Part shown: positions 23,618-32,099 of the stretch, in pieces
Layout: each line of letters opens with the position of its first letter
Numbering within the stretch: position 1 is the first letter of the stretch
Assembly (NCBI GenBank): GCA_013287915.1
Contig: JABDCX010000022.1
Span: 1-32,308 of the forward strand
Length of the DNA: 32,308 bases
Direction of reading: 5' to 3'
DNA from: Chlamydiota bacterium
GTDB lineage: Bacteria > Chlamydiota > Chlamydiia > Chlamydiales > Parachlamydiaceae
Notes under the pieces: generated by a model
The model's database searches: none
What the model saw: the letters and a program-made list of their open reading frames with translations, nothing else
What the model was told of the DNA's origin: nothing
Translations under genes and position numbers: made by a program

Positions 23618-26600
23618 ATGAGGCACACCAAGGGTTTAACTATGACGATGCACAGGTTTTCTTCCTCCTACTTTTGCTTGATTTTTATTGCCATAGCGGG
23701 CTTTGTTACTCCATTGCTAGAGGCGTCGTACATCAATGTTTATTCTGGCAATGACAATGGCGGCATTGCCTTTACAGGAAACACATTGGGGCTTGATAAA
23801 AGGAACAATCAGAATCTCCCCGGAGTCAGTGGTTCAATTGGAGCATTTATTTCAACAAACCCTCTTTTGCAAGTTCCAGGATGGCCGGCCGGTACGACTT
23901 TGCTTTATGCACAAAATAGTTCCTCTGCCGTACTGGATCTTCCTCCTGGAAGCGTTGTTCTTCATGCGGAATTAATTTGGGGTGGTAGCTATGGATTTGG
24001 TTCTACGGTTTCGTCCAGTGATATGAGCTCTATCACCTTGATCACTCCAGACTCTGCGATGCACACCATCACTCCAAAAGTGGCTACTGCTCAAGCAGGC
24101 CCTCTAACTTTTGATCCTTCTTTACCTTCTGGCCCCTCCGGTGGCATGTACTCAAGAAGTCAAGACGTCACCACTATCCTTACCGGTTTACCGACTGTGA
24201 CGGGGACCTACATTGTCGGAGGCGTTCCCGCCTCTGTACAACCGCTTGCGAATAATCTCAACTGCGCTGGATGGACGCTTGCCGTCGCTTACCATAACCC
24301 GCACATGTTCACGAGCAATCTCAACTTGTATACCGCATGCGAGGCTTCCGGTCCCACAGCAGACCCAGCAGCTCTTGTCAGCGGATTTTTGGCGCCAGCT
24401 GCGGGGAATGTTTCAGCTCGTCTTTTTGTAAGTGCTCTAGAAGGGGACGCTTTTATCACAGGGGACCATTTAGTTATCGGGAACGCAGTGAATGTAAATC
24501 ATGATATTGTTGGCGGTACTAATCTCTCGGGTACAAACAACCCTGTGAATAATTTTTTTGCCGATCAAATCAATACGATTCTTACGATCACAACAGACTT
24601 GGCTACCGGTAAATTTGTGCAGAGTGGTTCTTCTGTCCTCGATACGAGGGGAAGTTTTGGGAACTCAAACTCAAATGCAAGTACGGCTACAGATGTTTCG
24701 GGAGCCAGACAGGGGTATGATATTACCAGTGTTAACCTAGGCGGGCTGATTGCAAACGGTGAAACACAGGTGTATGTGCAAGGAACATCAACGCAAGACG
24801 TGTACACCATTACTGCGTTGGGAATGCAGATCCAGGTAACAGCACCCCTCATTCAATCAGTGAAATCAGTCAATCCTACTTCAGGGTCGTTGGGCACATT
24901 CGTGACTTTCACCGAGACATTCACAAACGTGGGCGAAATTACAGCGACATCGGTTGTCCTGAAAGATGTGCTGCAAAGCCCAGGGTTGTCATTTGTGGCA
25001 GGTTCATTTTTGCCGGACAACACTGTCACATACACGGACCTGTCAGTGACGGGTGTTCCGCTTCCGGACCTCCCTGTTAATGGATCTACAACGATTTCTT
25101 TTCGAGCCCAGATTACGGATGTAAACATTCTCCCTCGGATCCTTTACAATGCTGGAACGGTAAGCTACACCTATGCGCCTGGCGGGCAAACGTTTGTAAG
25201 CCAAACCAACACCGTTCAAATATCGCTACCAACCATTCCGGCACCGGTAGCCAATGATGACTTTGTCTCAACTAATGTCAATACTGTATTGAATAATGCC
25301 ACATCAATTTTAGCCAATGATACGGGCACTGGCATTACTGTCATCAGCAACACATTGCCTTCTCATGGTTCTATATTTATGCGTCCATCTGGGCTTTTTA
25401 CATATGCTCCCGACCCCAATTATTCAGGCGCGGATTCCTTCCAATACACGATTGGCGACGCAGCCTCTCCGCAGCAAACAGCTCCTCCGGCAACGGTGCA
25501 TATTACAGTTTACCCAGTAGCTAATGCGGATATAGCTTCCGTTACAGCCAATACGCTTTTGACTCAAACCACCAGTGTTTTAAATAACGATGGGGGGAGT
25601 GGACTGCATATTAGCAGCTGGGAGAGCACTTCTGATGCAGGCGGCGTTGTGACAATGACTTCAGGTGGATTATACACGTATATGCCGCCCACTGACTTTT
25701 CTGGTACGGATGTTTTTGATTATACTGCCGTAGATACGCCCCTTGGAAATCTTACTTCGACAACTGTCACGATCACCGTTTTTCCCATTGCTGATGATGA
25801 TCATCTCCAAACTCCCGTCAACCAAGTGCTGAATGGTTTAGTCAGCGCACATGGAACCGGTATCACAATTACTTTTCCCGGTGCAACAATGCAAGGCGGC
25901 ACTGTGACAAACACGACACCTAACGGAGATTTTACTTATACGCCTCCTTTAAATTATTCGGGGCCCGATTCGTTTGTCTATACAGCAAAAGATGCGGGTG
26001 GTAATCAAACAATGGCTACGGTTTACATCACGGTCATCCCGATCGGTGTGAATGATTCTGCAAGCACGCATGTGAATATTTCGGTAAGTCCAGCGCTGAG
26101 TGTCTTGAGTAACGATATCGGTACTAACCTGACGATTTCAATGTTTGATATTGCGACGGTGCAGGGTGGGACTGTTTCGATGACTCTTACCGGAGTAAAT
26201 GCTGGTAAGTATACTTACACTCCACCATCTAATTTTACAGGGGTGGACAGCTTTACGTATTTCCTTACCGACGGCACAAGTACAGTTGGTCCAATTCAGG
26301 TAAAGATCACTGTTTTTCCAATAGCGGTTAATGACACCTATCAAACACCCGCAAATACATCCTTGAATGCGACGAGCGTTCTTGCTAACGACATTCCGGC
26401 CAATGTTTTAATGATTTCGACTTGGGATAATCCCACGACTCAAAATGGTTCTGTTGCAATGAATAAAAACGGAACATTTACCTACGTGCCACCGCTTAAT
26501 TTTTCAGGGATTGATACCTTCACTTACACTGCAGTCGATTCTAGTGGCGATCCTTCAGGGGCTACTGTGACTATCTATGTTATACCAGTAGCTGTTGACG

Positions 26601-27145
26601 ACACTCAAACAACGCCTGAGAATACCCCTTTTAATGGGCCTTCAGTGCTGGCTAATGATATTGGAACCGAACTTTCTATTGCAACCTACATCCCGGGCAC
26701 TTCTGCAGGAGGAATGGTTGTCATGAATTTAGTCACAGGGACTTACCTTTACACCCCTCCGACGGGCTTTGTGGGAAAAGATAATTTCTCTTACACCATT
26801 ATGGATAGTTCGGGTGATGGGCAAACAGCTTCGGCTGTCGTGACCATACTGGTAACACCTATTCCGCAGCCGACCTATTTTACCGGCTACGTTAAAGAGT
26901 GCAAACTACTTAATAGAACGGACTATCGCCTTGTGGCCAAATGGGGCGCTGCGCCCTTTCCCAATATAGCCTCCTACCGCATTTACAATAATGGAAAGGT
27001 GGTCGCGCAAATCCCTGCAGGACAGCCATTGGTCTTCAGTCAATGCCTAAAATCCAAACATTCGGCTGACAATTATTCCCTTGTCGCAGTCAGCTCAATG
27101 AATGCGGAAAGTCCTCCTCTTAAAATAAGGATTATCTATGAATAG
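23618..27145 (+). CDS. Large surface protein: DUF11-like domain, six Ig-like repeats, FN3-like end
   Basis: The product has 1175 residues. A signal peptide lies at about 10-37 (ending LLEASY). Residues 38-410 form a Gly/Ser/Thr-rich beta domain with motifs like VYSGNDNGGIAFTGNTLGLDK and SVVLHAELIWGGSYG. Residues about 412-535 match the DUF11 pattern (GTFVTFTETFTNVGEITATSVVLKDVL), a domain also in chlamydial OmcB. Six repeats of 85-93 residues follow (544-1081, bases 25247-26860), each with the scheme ANDD ... VLANDIG ... GTFTYTPP-NFSG-DSFTYT ... ATVTITVxP. The last 94 residues contain an FN3-like domain. It is probably an adhesin or fibre protein. The ribosome site AAGGAG is 11 bases before the ATG; an in-frame ATG at 23642 is an alternative start. 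It overlaps the next gene by 8 bases. Confidence 0.9.
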   Translation: MRHTKGLTMTMHRFSSSYFCLIFIAIAGFVTPLLEASYINVYSGNDNGGIAFTGNTLGLDKRNNQNLPGVSGSIGAFISTNPLLQVPGWPAGTTLLYAQNSSSAVLDLPPGSVVLHAELIWGGSYGFGSTVSSSDMSSITLITPDSAMHTITPKVATAQAGPLTFDPSLPSGPSGGMYSRSQDVTTILTGLPTVTGTYIVGGVPASVQPLANNLNCAGWTLAVAYHNPHMFTSNLNLYTACEASGPTADPAALVSGFLAPAAGNVSARLFVSALEGDAFITGDHLVIGNAVNVNHDIVGGTNLSGTNNPVNNFFADQINTILTITTDLATGKFVQSGSSVLDTRGSFGNSNSNASTATDVSGARQGYDITSVNLGGLIANGETQVYVQGTSTQDVYTITALGMQIQVTAPLIQSVKSVNPTSGSLGTFVTFTETFTNVGEITATSVVLKDVLQSPGLSFVAGSFLPDNTVTYTDLSVTGVPLPDLPVNGSTTISFRAQITDVNILPRILYNAGTVSYTYAPGGQTFVSQTNTVQISLPTIPAPVANDDFVSTNVNTVLNNATSILANDTGTGITVISNTLPSHGSIFMRPSGLFTYAPDPNYSGADSFQYTIGDAASPQQTAPPATVHITVYPVANADIASVTANTLLTQTTSVLNNDGGSGLHISSWESTSDAGGVVTMTSGGLYTYMPPTDFSGTDVFDYTAVDTPLGNLTSTTVTITVFPIADDDHLQTPVNQVLNGLVSAHGTGITITFPGATMQGGTVTNTTPNGDFTYTPPLNYSGPDSFVYTAKDAGGNQTMATVYITVIPIGVNDSASTHVNISVSPALSVLSNDIGTNLTISMFDIATVQGGTVSMTLTGVNAGKYTYTPPSNFTGVDSFTYFLTDGTSTVGPIQVKITVFPIAVNDTYQTPANTSLNATSVLANDIPANVLMISTWDNPTTQNGSVAMNKNGTFTYVPPLNFSGIDTFTYTAVDSSGDPSGATVTIYVIPVAVDDTQTTPENTPFNGPSVLANDIGTELSIATYIPGTSAGGMVVMNLVTGTYLYTPPTGFVGKDNFSYTIMDSSGDGQTASAVVTILVTPIPQPTYFTGYVKECKLLNRTDYRLVAKWGAAPFPNIASYRIYNNGKVVAQIPAGQPLVFSQCLKSKHSADNYSLVAVSSMNAESPPLKIRIIYE
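25247..26860 (+). repeat. Six tandem Ig-like repeats inside the surface protein gene
   Basis: The units are 90, 90, 85, 93, 89 and 91 codons long. They share VANDD or IAVND at the start, VLxND near position 22, FTYTPP near 55 and end in TVxP. They are diverged at the DNA level, so an old expansion is more likely than a recent one. Similar cadherin- or VCBS-like tandem units occur in many bacterial adhesins. Confidence 0.85.
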
Positions 27146-27707
27146 AACTTCCTGCGTTGCTCTAATCCTTTCTTTAATTTGCGGAATTTGCCAATTAGAG
27201 GCCTTTGATGGGGCTGCGAACGTGGAGGTGCGCGCTGCGGCTTTTTTTCCCGCTTCTTCGCGCTGTCGAGAGGTGTATGGGAATGTTAGTCCCGATTTTC
27301 AAATCCAAGCAGCGGCCTCTTATTGCGGATGTTACGAAGTTTGGACGAATGTCGATTGTTTTTATCACTATAGACGGCAAAATAGCTGCTGCAACTCAAG
27401 CGAGACGGTAATCAATGGGAGCGTGGGTCTGAATTATGTGATCCCTTTTTGTGGTTGTATGGATGCCTATGCAGGAATTGGGGCAGCATTTGGACACATC
27501 ATTTTGAAAAATGAGACCTGTTGCCGCGATGAGCGCGTATCGAAATATGCGTTTGGAGGCGTGCTAAAAAGCGGCATGCGCTATTATTTCGATAATTGCG
27601 TTTTCGTCGACTTATTCTTCGACTATATTTATCAACCAGTCCATTTCCATAAAACCATCGATGTCGGCGGCCCCAAACTGGGCCTTGGTTTAGGCACAAG
27701 CTTCTAA
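27138..27707 (+). CDS. Small Cys-rich outer-membrane barrel protein
   Basis: The product has 189 residues. The signal peptide covers about 1-22 (ending LEAF). The mature protein has 11 Cys in CxC and CC pairs (SYCGCYE, NSCCNSS, FCGCMD, ETCCRDE) and alternating hydrophobic strands ending in GPKLGLGLGTSF, a terminal strand with a final Phe as in outer-membrane barrels. It resembles the paralogous barrel genes in style (Cys pairs, terminal strand) but is much smaller. The start overlaps the stop of the surface protein by 8 bases, so co-translation is likely. It is followed by sctR after 39 bases. Confidence 0.82.
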   Translation: MNRTSCVALILSLICGICQLEAFDGAANVEVRAAAFFPASSRCREVYGNVSPDFQIQAAASYCGCYEVWTNVDCFYHYRRQNSCCNSSETVINGSVGLNYVIPFCGCMDAYAGIGAAFGHIILKNETCCRDERVSKYAFGGVLKSGMRYYFDNCVFVDLFFDYIYQPVHFHKTIDVGGPKLGLGLGTSF

Positions 27708-27746
27708 CCCGTTGCAATCTTTGCGAGAATCGAGTAAATATGCGGT

Positions 27747-28592
27747 ATGACATGGAAAAATGCTTGCCGCTTTCTCGTTTGCTGTTTGGGAATCGTTGCG
27801 ATCTTCTGCTTTTCCGCTGAGGATCTCTTTTCAGCCAATGAACCGCCTCCTCACTCCGCTCTCCATACGCCTCAAATCGTTAAAGAGAAGCCTACGATAC
27901 AAAAAGAGTTCGATGCCTTTAATCGCCCGTCGCTGACCTCTCAAGGCGTAATTCTCATCACCCTTTCCCTTGCCCCTTTTGCGATGATGATTCTCACCTC
28001 TTTTTTGAAGATTCTCGTTGTCTTGGTCCTCTTACGAAGTGCTTTGAGCGTGCAGCAAGCGCCCCCTAACTCGGTTTTAGCAGCGATTTCTATGATGATT
28101 TCCATATTTATCATGTATCCGACTGGCTTAAGGATGTATGAAGCGGCCTATGAAACCCTTGCAACGACGCCTGCGCCCCCTTCCTTTGATTCGCCAGAAG
28201 CCGCCCGATTTATCGTTAAAGTATCGGAAAAGGCCTTGGTCCCGTTGCAAGACTTTTTAAAGAAGAACTCTCTGTCTTCCCATCAAGCGTTATTTTACAG
28301 AATGACATACAAGATTATGCCCGACGCCCAAAAAGATCAGGTAAAACCAGATGACATCATCATCCTGGTTCCCTCTTACATCATGACGCAACTCAAAGAT
28401 GCCTTTCAAATAAGTGTTCTTCTCTATCTGCCGTTTTTTGTGATCGACATGTTGACATCGAACATTCTGCTTGCCATGGGGATGATGATGCTCTCTCCCA
28501 TTACGATTTCCACTCCGCTTAAACTATTGCTCCTCGTGATGCTCGATGGGTGGACGCTCATCCTCCAAGGCCTCGCCCAAACCTTCCGCTAG
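27747..28592 (+). CDS. sctR: Type III secretion export apparatus protein SctR (YscR/CdsR)
   Basis: The product has 281 residues. The signature LTSFLKILVVLVLLRSALSVQQAPPN (residues 83-108, split here as LTSFLKILVVLVLL and RSALSVQQAPPN) is that of SctR; the K-I-x-V-V-L order fits SctR more than flagellar FliP. The C-terminal half has PFFVIDMLTSNILLAMGM and PLKLLLLVMLDGW as in SctR/FliP. It is 60 residues longer than common SctR because of an N-terminal hydrophobic segment (9-24) and a linker (30-65). Known role: core of the inner-membrane export gate with SctS and SctT. No sctS or sctT follows; the next gene is convergent recN, whose end overlaps by 4 bases. Confidence 0.92.
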   Translation: MTWKNACRFLVCCLGIVAIFCFSAEDLFSANEPPPHSALHTPQIVKEKPTIQKEFDAFNRPSLTSQGVILITLSLAPFAMMILTSFLKILVVLVLLRSALSVQQAPPNSVLAAISMMISIFIMYPTGLRMYEAAYETLATTPAPPSFDSPEAARFIVKVSEKALVPLQDFLKKNSLSSHQALFYRMTYKIMPDAQKDQVKPDDIIILVPSYIMTQLKDAFQISVLLYLPFFVIDMLTSNILLAMGMMMLSPITISTPLKLLLLVMLDGWTLILQGLAQTFR

Positions 28593-30193
28593 CCGGTCAT
28601 GCGGGCGAGTTCGGCCTTTTTGGCTTTGGTGTCGAGGGTGTCGACGAGGGTGACGGTGCGGCCGTCCGATTCCCGTTTGGAGATGCGCAAGTGGTGGTCG
28701 GCTTGCTTGGCAACTTGGGGGAAATGGGTGATGCAGATCACTTGGTGTTTCTTTCCAATTTGGCGCAATTTTTCTCCGACGATGGTTGCGGTGGTGCCGC
28801 CGATGTTGGCGTCGATTTCGTCGAAAATCAAAGAGGGGATGCTCTCTTTTCCGGCAACGATTGTTTGGAGGGCGAGCATAAACCGCGACAACTCGCCGCC
28901 ACTGGCACATTCTTTCAAAGAGATTTGACGCTCTCCTACGTTTGGTGTGAGGTACATTTCGATCAAATCATCTCCAGAACGGGACCGTTTGGTGGGAGTA
29001 ATCTGGATAGTGCATTCCACTTTGGGCATATTGAGCGCCTGTAGCTCAGCAATCAAGAGCTTCTCTAATTTTTTTGCAGCGCTCATTCTCTTTTGCGTGA
29101 GCTGTTTAGCGGCTCCGTTATTGCTTTTGGCGATTTCCTCAAGGCTCTTTTGGAGTTCTTCGATCTGGATGTCAGCATTCTCCAAAGCATTGAGTTTTTT
29201 CTGGATCTCTTCGCAGTAGCGATGGATCTCTGGAATAGTACTTCCATATTTTTTCTTGAGTCGACTGATGAGCTCAAGGCGTTTGTTGAGCCGCTCGGCG
29301 AGTTGAGGATCGTGCTCAATGCGGCTGGTGTAGTGGGTGAGGGTGTGGTGGAGCTCAGAGAGCTCTACAATCGCTTGTTCAAACGAGCCTGAGAGGGAAT
29401 CTAAAGAAGGATCTAATCGGATGAGCTTTTCCAACGTCTGTTTTTGGCGAGCGAGTATCGGGATAGCTCCTTGCTTTTCTCCGTAGAGGGCGCGGCAGAG
29501 TTCTTGCGACAAATCGAGCAGTTGCTCTCCGTTTGTAATCCGGGAGTAAGCAGCGAAAACGTCCTCTTCCTCATTTTCCTGCAGATTGGCGTCCTGGATT
29601 TCTTCTATTTGCTTGGTATAGATTTCGATTTCGCGCACCCGCTGCGCTTCTGATTGGGTGAGAGTTTCAATCTGTTTTTTCAAGGCATTTTCAACGTCCC
29701 AATTTTTGGCAAAATCGCTCACAAGGGGATTTAACTCTCCAAAGAGATCGAGCACGTAGCGGTGGTATTCGAGAGAGAGAAGTTGTTGATTGGCGTGTTG
29801 TCCGACGACGTGGAACAAAAGGTCTGTCAAGTCACGGAGGAGGGAGAGTTGGGACAATTGATTATTGACAAAAGTGCGGCTCTTTCCCTGAGCGTTGAGT
29901 TCGCGCTTGATATAAAGATCGTCTCCATCTGAGTGGTCGACCCCGGATGCATCGAGAAGGGTTGCAATTTGTGGGAGTTCGTCGATGGAGAAAACAGCCT
30001 CGACGTACCCCTTGTCGGCGCCGCGTCGTAAGCTGGAGGAATCGCACCGTTCTCCTGCGATCAGACCAAGGGCGTGCATAATCGCCGATTTTCCAGCGCC
30101 ACTTTCGCCCGAGATCACGTTATAACCGGTTAAGAAGGGGATGACAGCGCTCTCAATGAGAACGAGGTTTTTAATGCGCAGTTCTTTAAGCAT
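28589..30193 (-). CDS. recN: DNA repair ATPase RecN
   Basis: The product has 534 residues, near the normal size. The Walker A motif is GESGAGKS (29-36), with the family-typical EAVFSI and VGQHANQQLL after it. A long coiled-coil middle (about 165-380) is followed by the signature SGGELSR (431-437) and Walker B LIFDEID (456-462) and ITHFPQVA. Known role: SMC-like protein acting at double-strand breaks with RecA. It shares a strand with the TM protein and rnhC, with gaps of 12 and 9 bases, probably one transcript. The tail-to-tail overlap with sctR uses a shared CTAG. Confidence 0.96.
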   Translation of the reverse strand: MLKELRIKNLVLIESAVIPFLTGYNVISGESGAGKSAIMHALGLIAGERCDSSSLRRGADKGYVEAVFSIDELPQIATLLDASGVDHSDGDDLYIKRELNAQGKSRTFVNNQLSQLSLLRDLTDLLFHVVGQHANQQLLSLEYHRYVLDLFGELNPLVSDFAKNWDVENALKKQIETLTQSEAQRVREIEIYTKQIEEIQDANLQENEEEDVFAAYSRITNGEQLLDLSQELCRALYGEKQGAIPILARQKQTLEKLIRLDPSLDSLSGSFEQAIVELSELHHTLTHYTSRIEHDPQLAERLNKRLELISRLKKKYGSTIPEIHRYCEEIQKKLNALENADIQIEELQKSLEEIAKSNNGAAKQLTQKRMSAAKKLEKLLIAELQALNMPKVECTIQITPTKRSRSGDDLIEMYLTPNVGERQISLKECASGGELSRFMLALQTIVAGKESIPSLIFDEIDANIGGTTATIVGEKLRQIGKKHQVICITHFPQVAKQADHHLRISKRESDGRTVTLVDTLDTKAKKAELARMTG

Positions 30194-30205
30194 TGAATTT
30201 GTGTG

Positions 30206-30673
30206 CTATTTTTCGTAGGCAGCCGTTAATACTTGGATCATTTCGTTTGGAAAGGATTCTTCTAAAAGCGATTTACTCCAGTCGGGGGCCGAATAGACCA
30301 TTGTGACCATGCGTTCATTTAAGTTTTTACTGTTTGTTCCGACATAGCCAACGGGTTTAACAATCACGTCTGTGTCGCTGTACCGGGTAATCACAATTTT
30401 GGTTACATCAACGGGCAGCTCATTGTGCATTTTCTCTTTTTCACTTGCGGTCAGACTAATGCTGTGGTTGAAGATTTCGATTAAGGCAATTTGCTGGGCT
30501 GGGTTCAGTGTATAGAGTTTGCCTGCATGTTCGACCGCGATGGATTTCACTTCACTGACGGTGAGATATTTGGAGGGGAGCCCAACAAAAAAACCGGCGA
30601 CATTGAGGAGGAAGATGATGGCGAAACCTGCGATTACGCACAGCGTTCCGATGTATAAGTTGCGGCCGGTCAT
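30206..30673 (-). CDS. Membrane-anchored hypothetical protein
   Basis: The product has 155 residues. One N-terminal membrane segment (6-32, YIGTLCVIAGFAIIFLLNVAGFF) is followed by an extracytoplasmic part of about 120 residues with mixed helices and strands (ITRYSDTDVIVKPVGYVG). AGGA lies about 9 bases before the ATG. It sits between rnhC and recN in a compact cluster, but I do not recognise the family. No catalytic motif is visible. Confidence 0.8.
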   Translation of the reverse strand: MTGRNLYIGTLCVIAGFAIIFLLNVAGFFVGLPSKYLTVSEVKSIAVEHAGKLYTLNPAQQIALIEIFNHSISLTASEKEKMHNELPVDVTKIVITRYSDTDVIVKPVGYVGTNSKNLNERMVTMVYSAPDWSKSLLEESFPNEMIQVLTAAYEK

Positions 30674-30682
30674 GAGTTTTTC

Positions 30683-31619
30683 CTAGTTATCCCCATTCTC
30701 TTTAGATGGAATTATCGAGTCAAGGGTTTTAAAATGTAATTTAGCCACTTGGCCCAACTGCTCCTTTCCATGTGAGCGGACAAAGTGCTTACCGGCAGCG
30801 ATTGTGCCTGCTGAGGCGCCTTTGGGAAATTCCATGCCGTACTGTTTTTTATACTCTTCGAGTGCATTGACGAAGGTGTAGCGGGCGAGGATCGACGCTG
30901 CAGCAACGACGAGATCTTCTTCCCCACGGTGTCTTTGTGTGAGATCAACGGAAAGGTGCTTGCGCTTTAAAGCGGTGAGCACGACGTGTTCATTGGCAAA
31001 TTGGTCGATGATGACAGTCTTGCAGTCGGTTTTTGTCACCAGCTGCTCAATGGCAGTGGCATGCCCCCATGCCAAGAGACGGTTGAGGTTGCCAAATTGG
31101 GTGATCAGTTCGTTGTATTTTGTCGGGTTAATTTTGACGATCTGGTGGGGGAAGCGTTCAATTAGCTTTTTTTGCAATTTTTTTTATCGTTGAATCGCTT
31201 AGCGTCTTCGAGTCGCGCACCCCTAAGTTTTTGAGTTCTACGATCTCATTTCCCCCAGCAAAAACGCCGGCGACGCAGAGAGGCCCAAAAAAATCCCCTT
31301 TGCCCGACTCGTCGATCCCGATGTGCGGAGTTGTATCGAGAGAAACGTCGTTGTAGGTGTATTCAAACGACTGCAAGATGTTGGGTTCTAAATAAAACTC
31401 GAGAAAGGGGCCCTTCTCTTTCCCTTGGACGGTGAGTTTGCCGCTCGTATAGAGGGTGCATGAAAGTCCCTTTTTTTTAGCAGAAAAGACGGTATAGGTA
31501 GGCTTAGAAATTTCAAAGCCTTGGTCGGTTAGATCGGCAATGAGCTTGGGGCCTAATGCTATGTCGATTTCTGCGACAAACGTGTCTACGCGAGATTTTT
31601 GCGGCTCTTCTTTATCCAT
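30683..31619 (-). pseudogene. rnhC: Ribonuclease HIII, split by a frameshift in an A run
   Basis: Two overlapping frames together give a complete RNase HIII of about 310 residues. The upstream frame (31619 to 31158) holds the N-terminal TBP-like domain and GIDESGKGDFFGP and RDSKTLSD, and ends in TIKKIAKK before a stop. The downstream frame (31177 to 30683) continues LIERFPHQIVKINPTKYN and holds IDQFAN and AAASILARYTF. The shift is at a run of seven A (minus strand, plus 31167-31173), where deleting one A restores the reading IAKKLIERFPH. A run of eight A lies 4 bases upstream. Known role: removal of RNA from RNA-DNA hybrids. It may be a real mutation, transcriptional slippage or a sequencing error. 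It probably starts the rnhC - TM protein - recN transcript. Confidence 0.88.
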
Positions 31620-31688
31620 GATCTTGCTTTAATTTACCCATCGCGTATAAGATTACAGGTGAACCCAATTCTGCACTAGGAAAACGTC

Positions 31689-32099
31689 ATGATAGCCAAT
31701 TCTGAAATGAAAAGCATAGGGGAAATTTTCAAAAACAAGCGCAAAGAGATGAATCTTTCTCTCAAAGAGGCTGAAAACGCCACGTCGATCCGCACAACCT
31801 ATCTGCAATCGATTGAGGAGGGGGATCTCAGCAAGTTGATCTCTCCTGTTTATGCCCAAGGTTTTATGCGGCAATATGCGGCATTTCTGGGGATCGATGG
31901 CGACAAAATTGTGAGGGAAAACCCGGACTTCTTTATGCGCAACGAAGCGCAAGAGTTCTCCTACGGCATTGGAACGATGGAAATCCGGGGAAATCCCGGC
32001 TCTGGCGTCAAATGGTTTCCCAATGCTTTGTGGGTCATGGCGACGGGCGTTGTCCTCTTAATCGCGTGGTACTTTGCGCGTCTTTTAGAAGTGGTATAA
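31689..32099 (+). CDS. RodZ-like HTH membrane protein
   Basis: The product has 136 residues. An Xre-type HTH (HTH_25 kind, about residues 9-70: IGEIFKNKRKEMNLSLKEA, TSIRTTYLQSIEEGDL, PVYAQGFMRQYAAFLGID) is followed by a basic region and one C-terminal membrane segment (113-132). This is the layout of RodZ, which links MreB filaments to the membrane, but the long periplasmic domain is missing, as I recall for the chlamydial homologue. AGGA lies about 7 bases before the ATG. It is divergent from rnhC and overlaps the end of convergent truA by 15 bases. Confidence 0.85.
   Translation: MIANSEMKSIGEIFKNKRKEMNLSLKEAENATSIRTTYLQSIEEGDLSKLISPVYAQGFMRQYAAFLGIDGDKIVRENPDFFMRNEAQEFSYGIGTMEIRGNPGSGVKWFPNALWVMATGVVLLIAWYFARLLEVV

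Noticed and set aside
27747-28592. Flagellar FliP instead of SctR
   Set aside because: The N-terminal hydrophobic segment recalls FliP, but the F-L-K-I-L-V-V-L core fits SctR better and no flagellar genes are nearby. A tree would be needed to exclude it fully.
28550-29044. Plus-strand frame of 164 codons starting inside sctR and running into recN
   Set aside because: It is antisense to the recN Walker B and signature region, which is certain, and shows no domain of its own.
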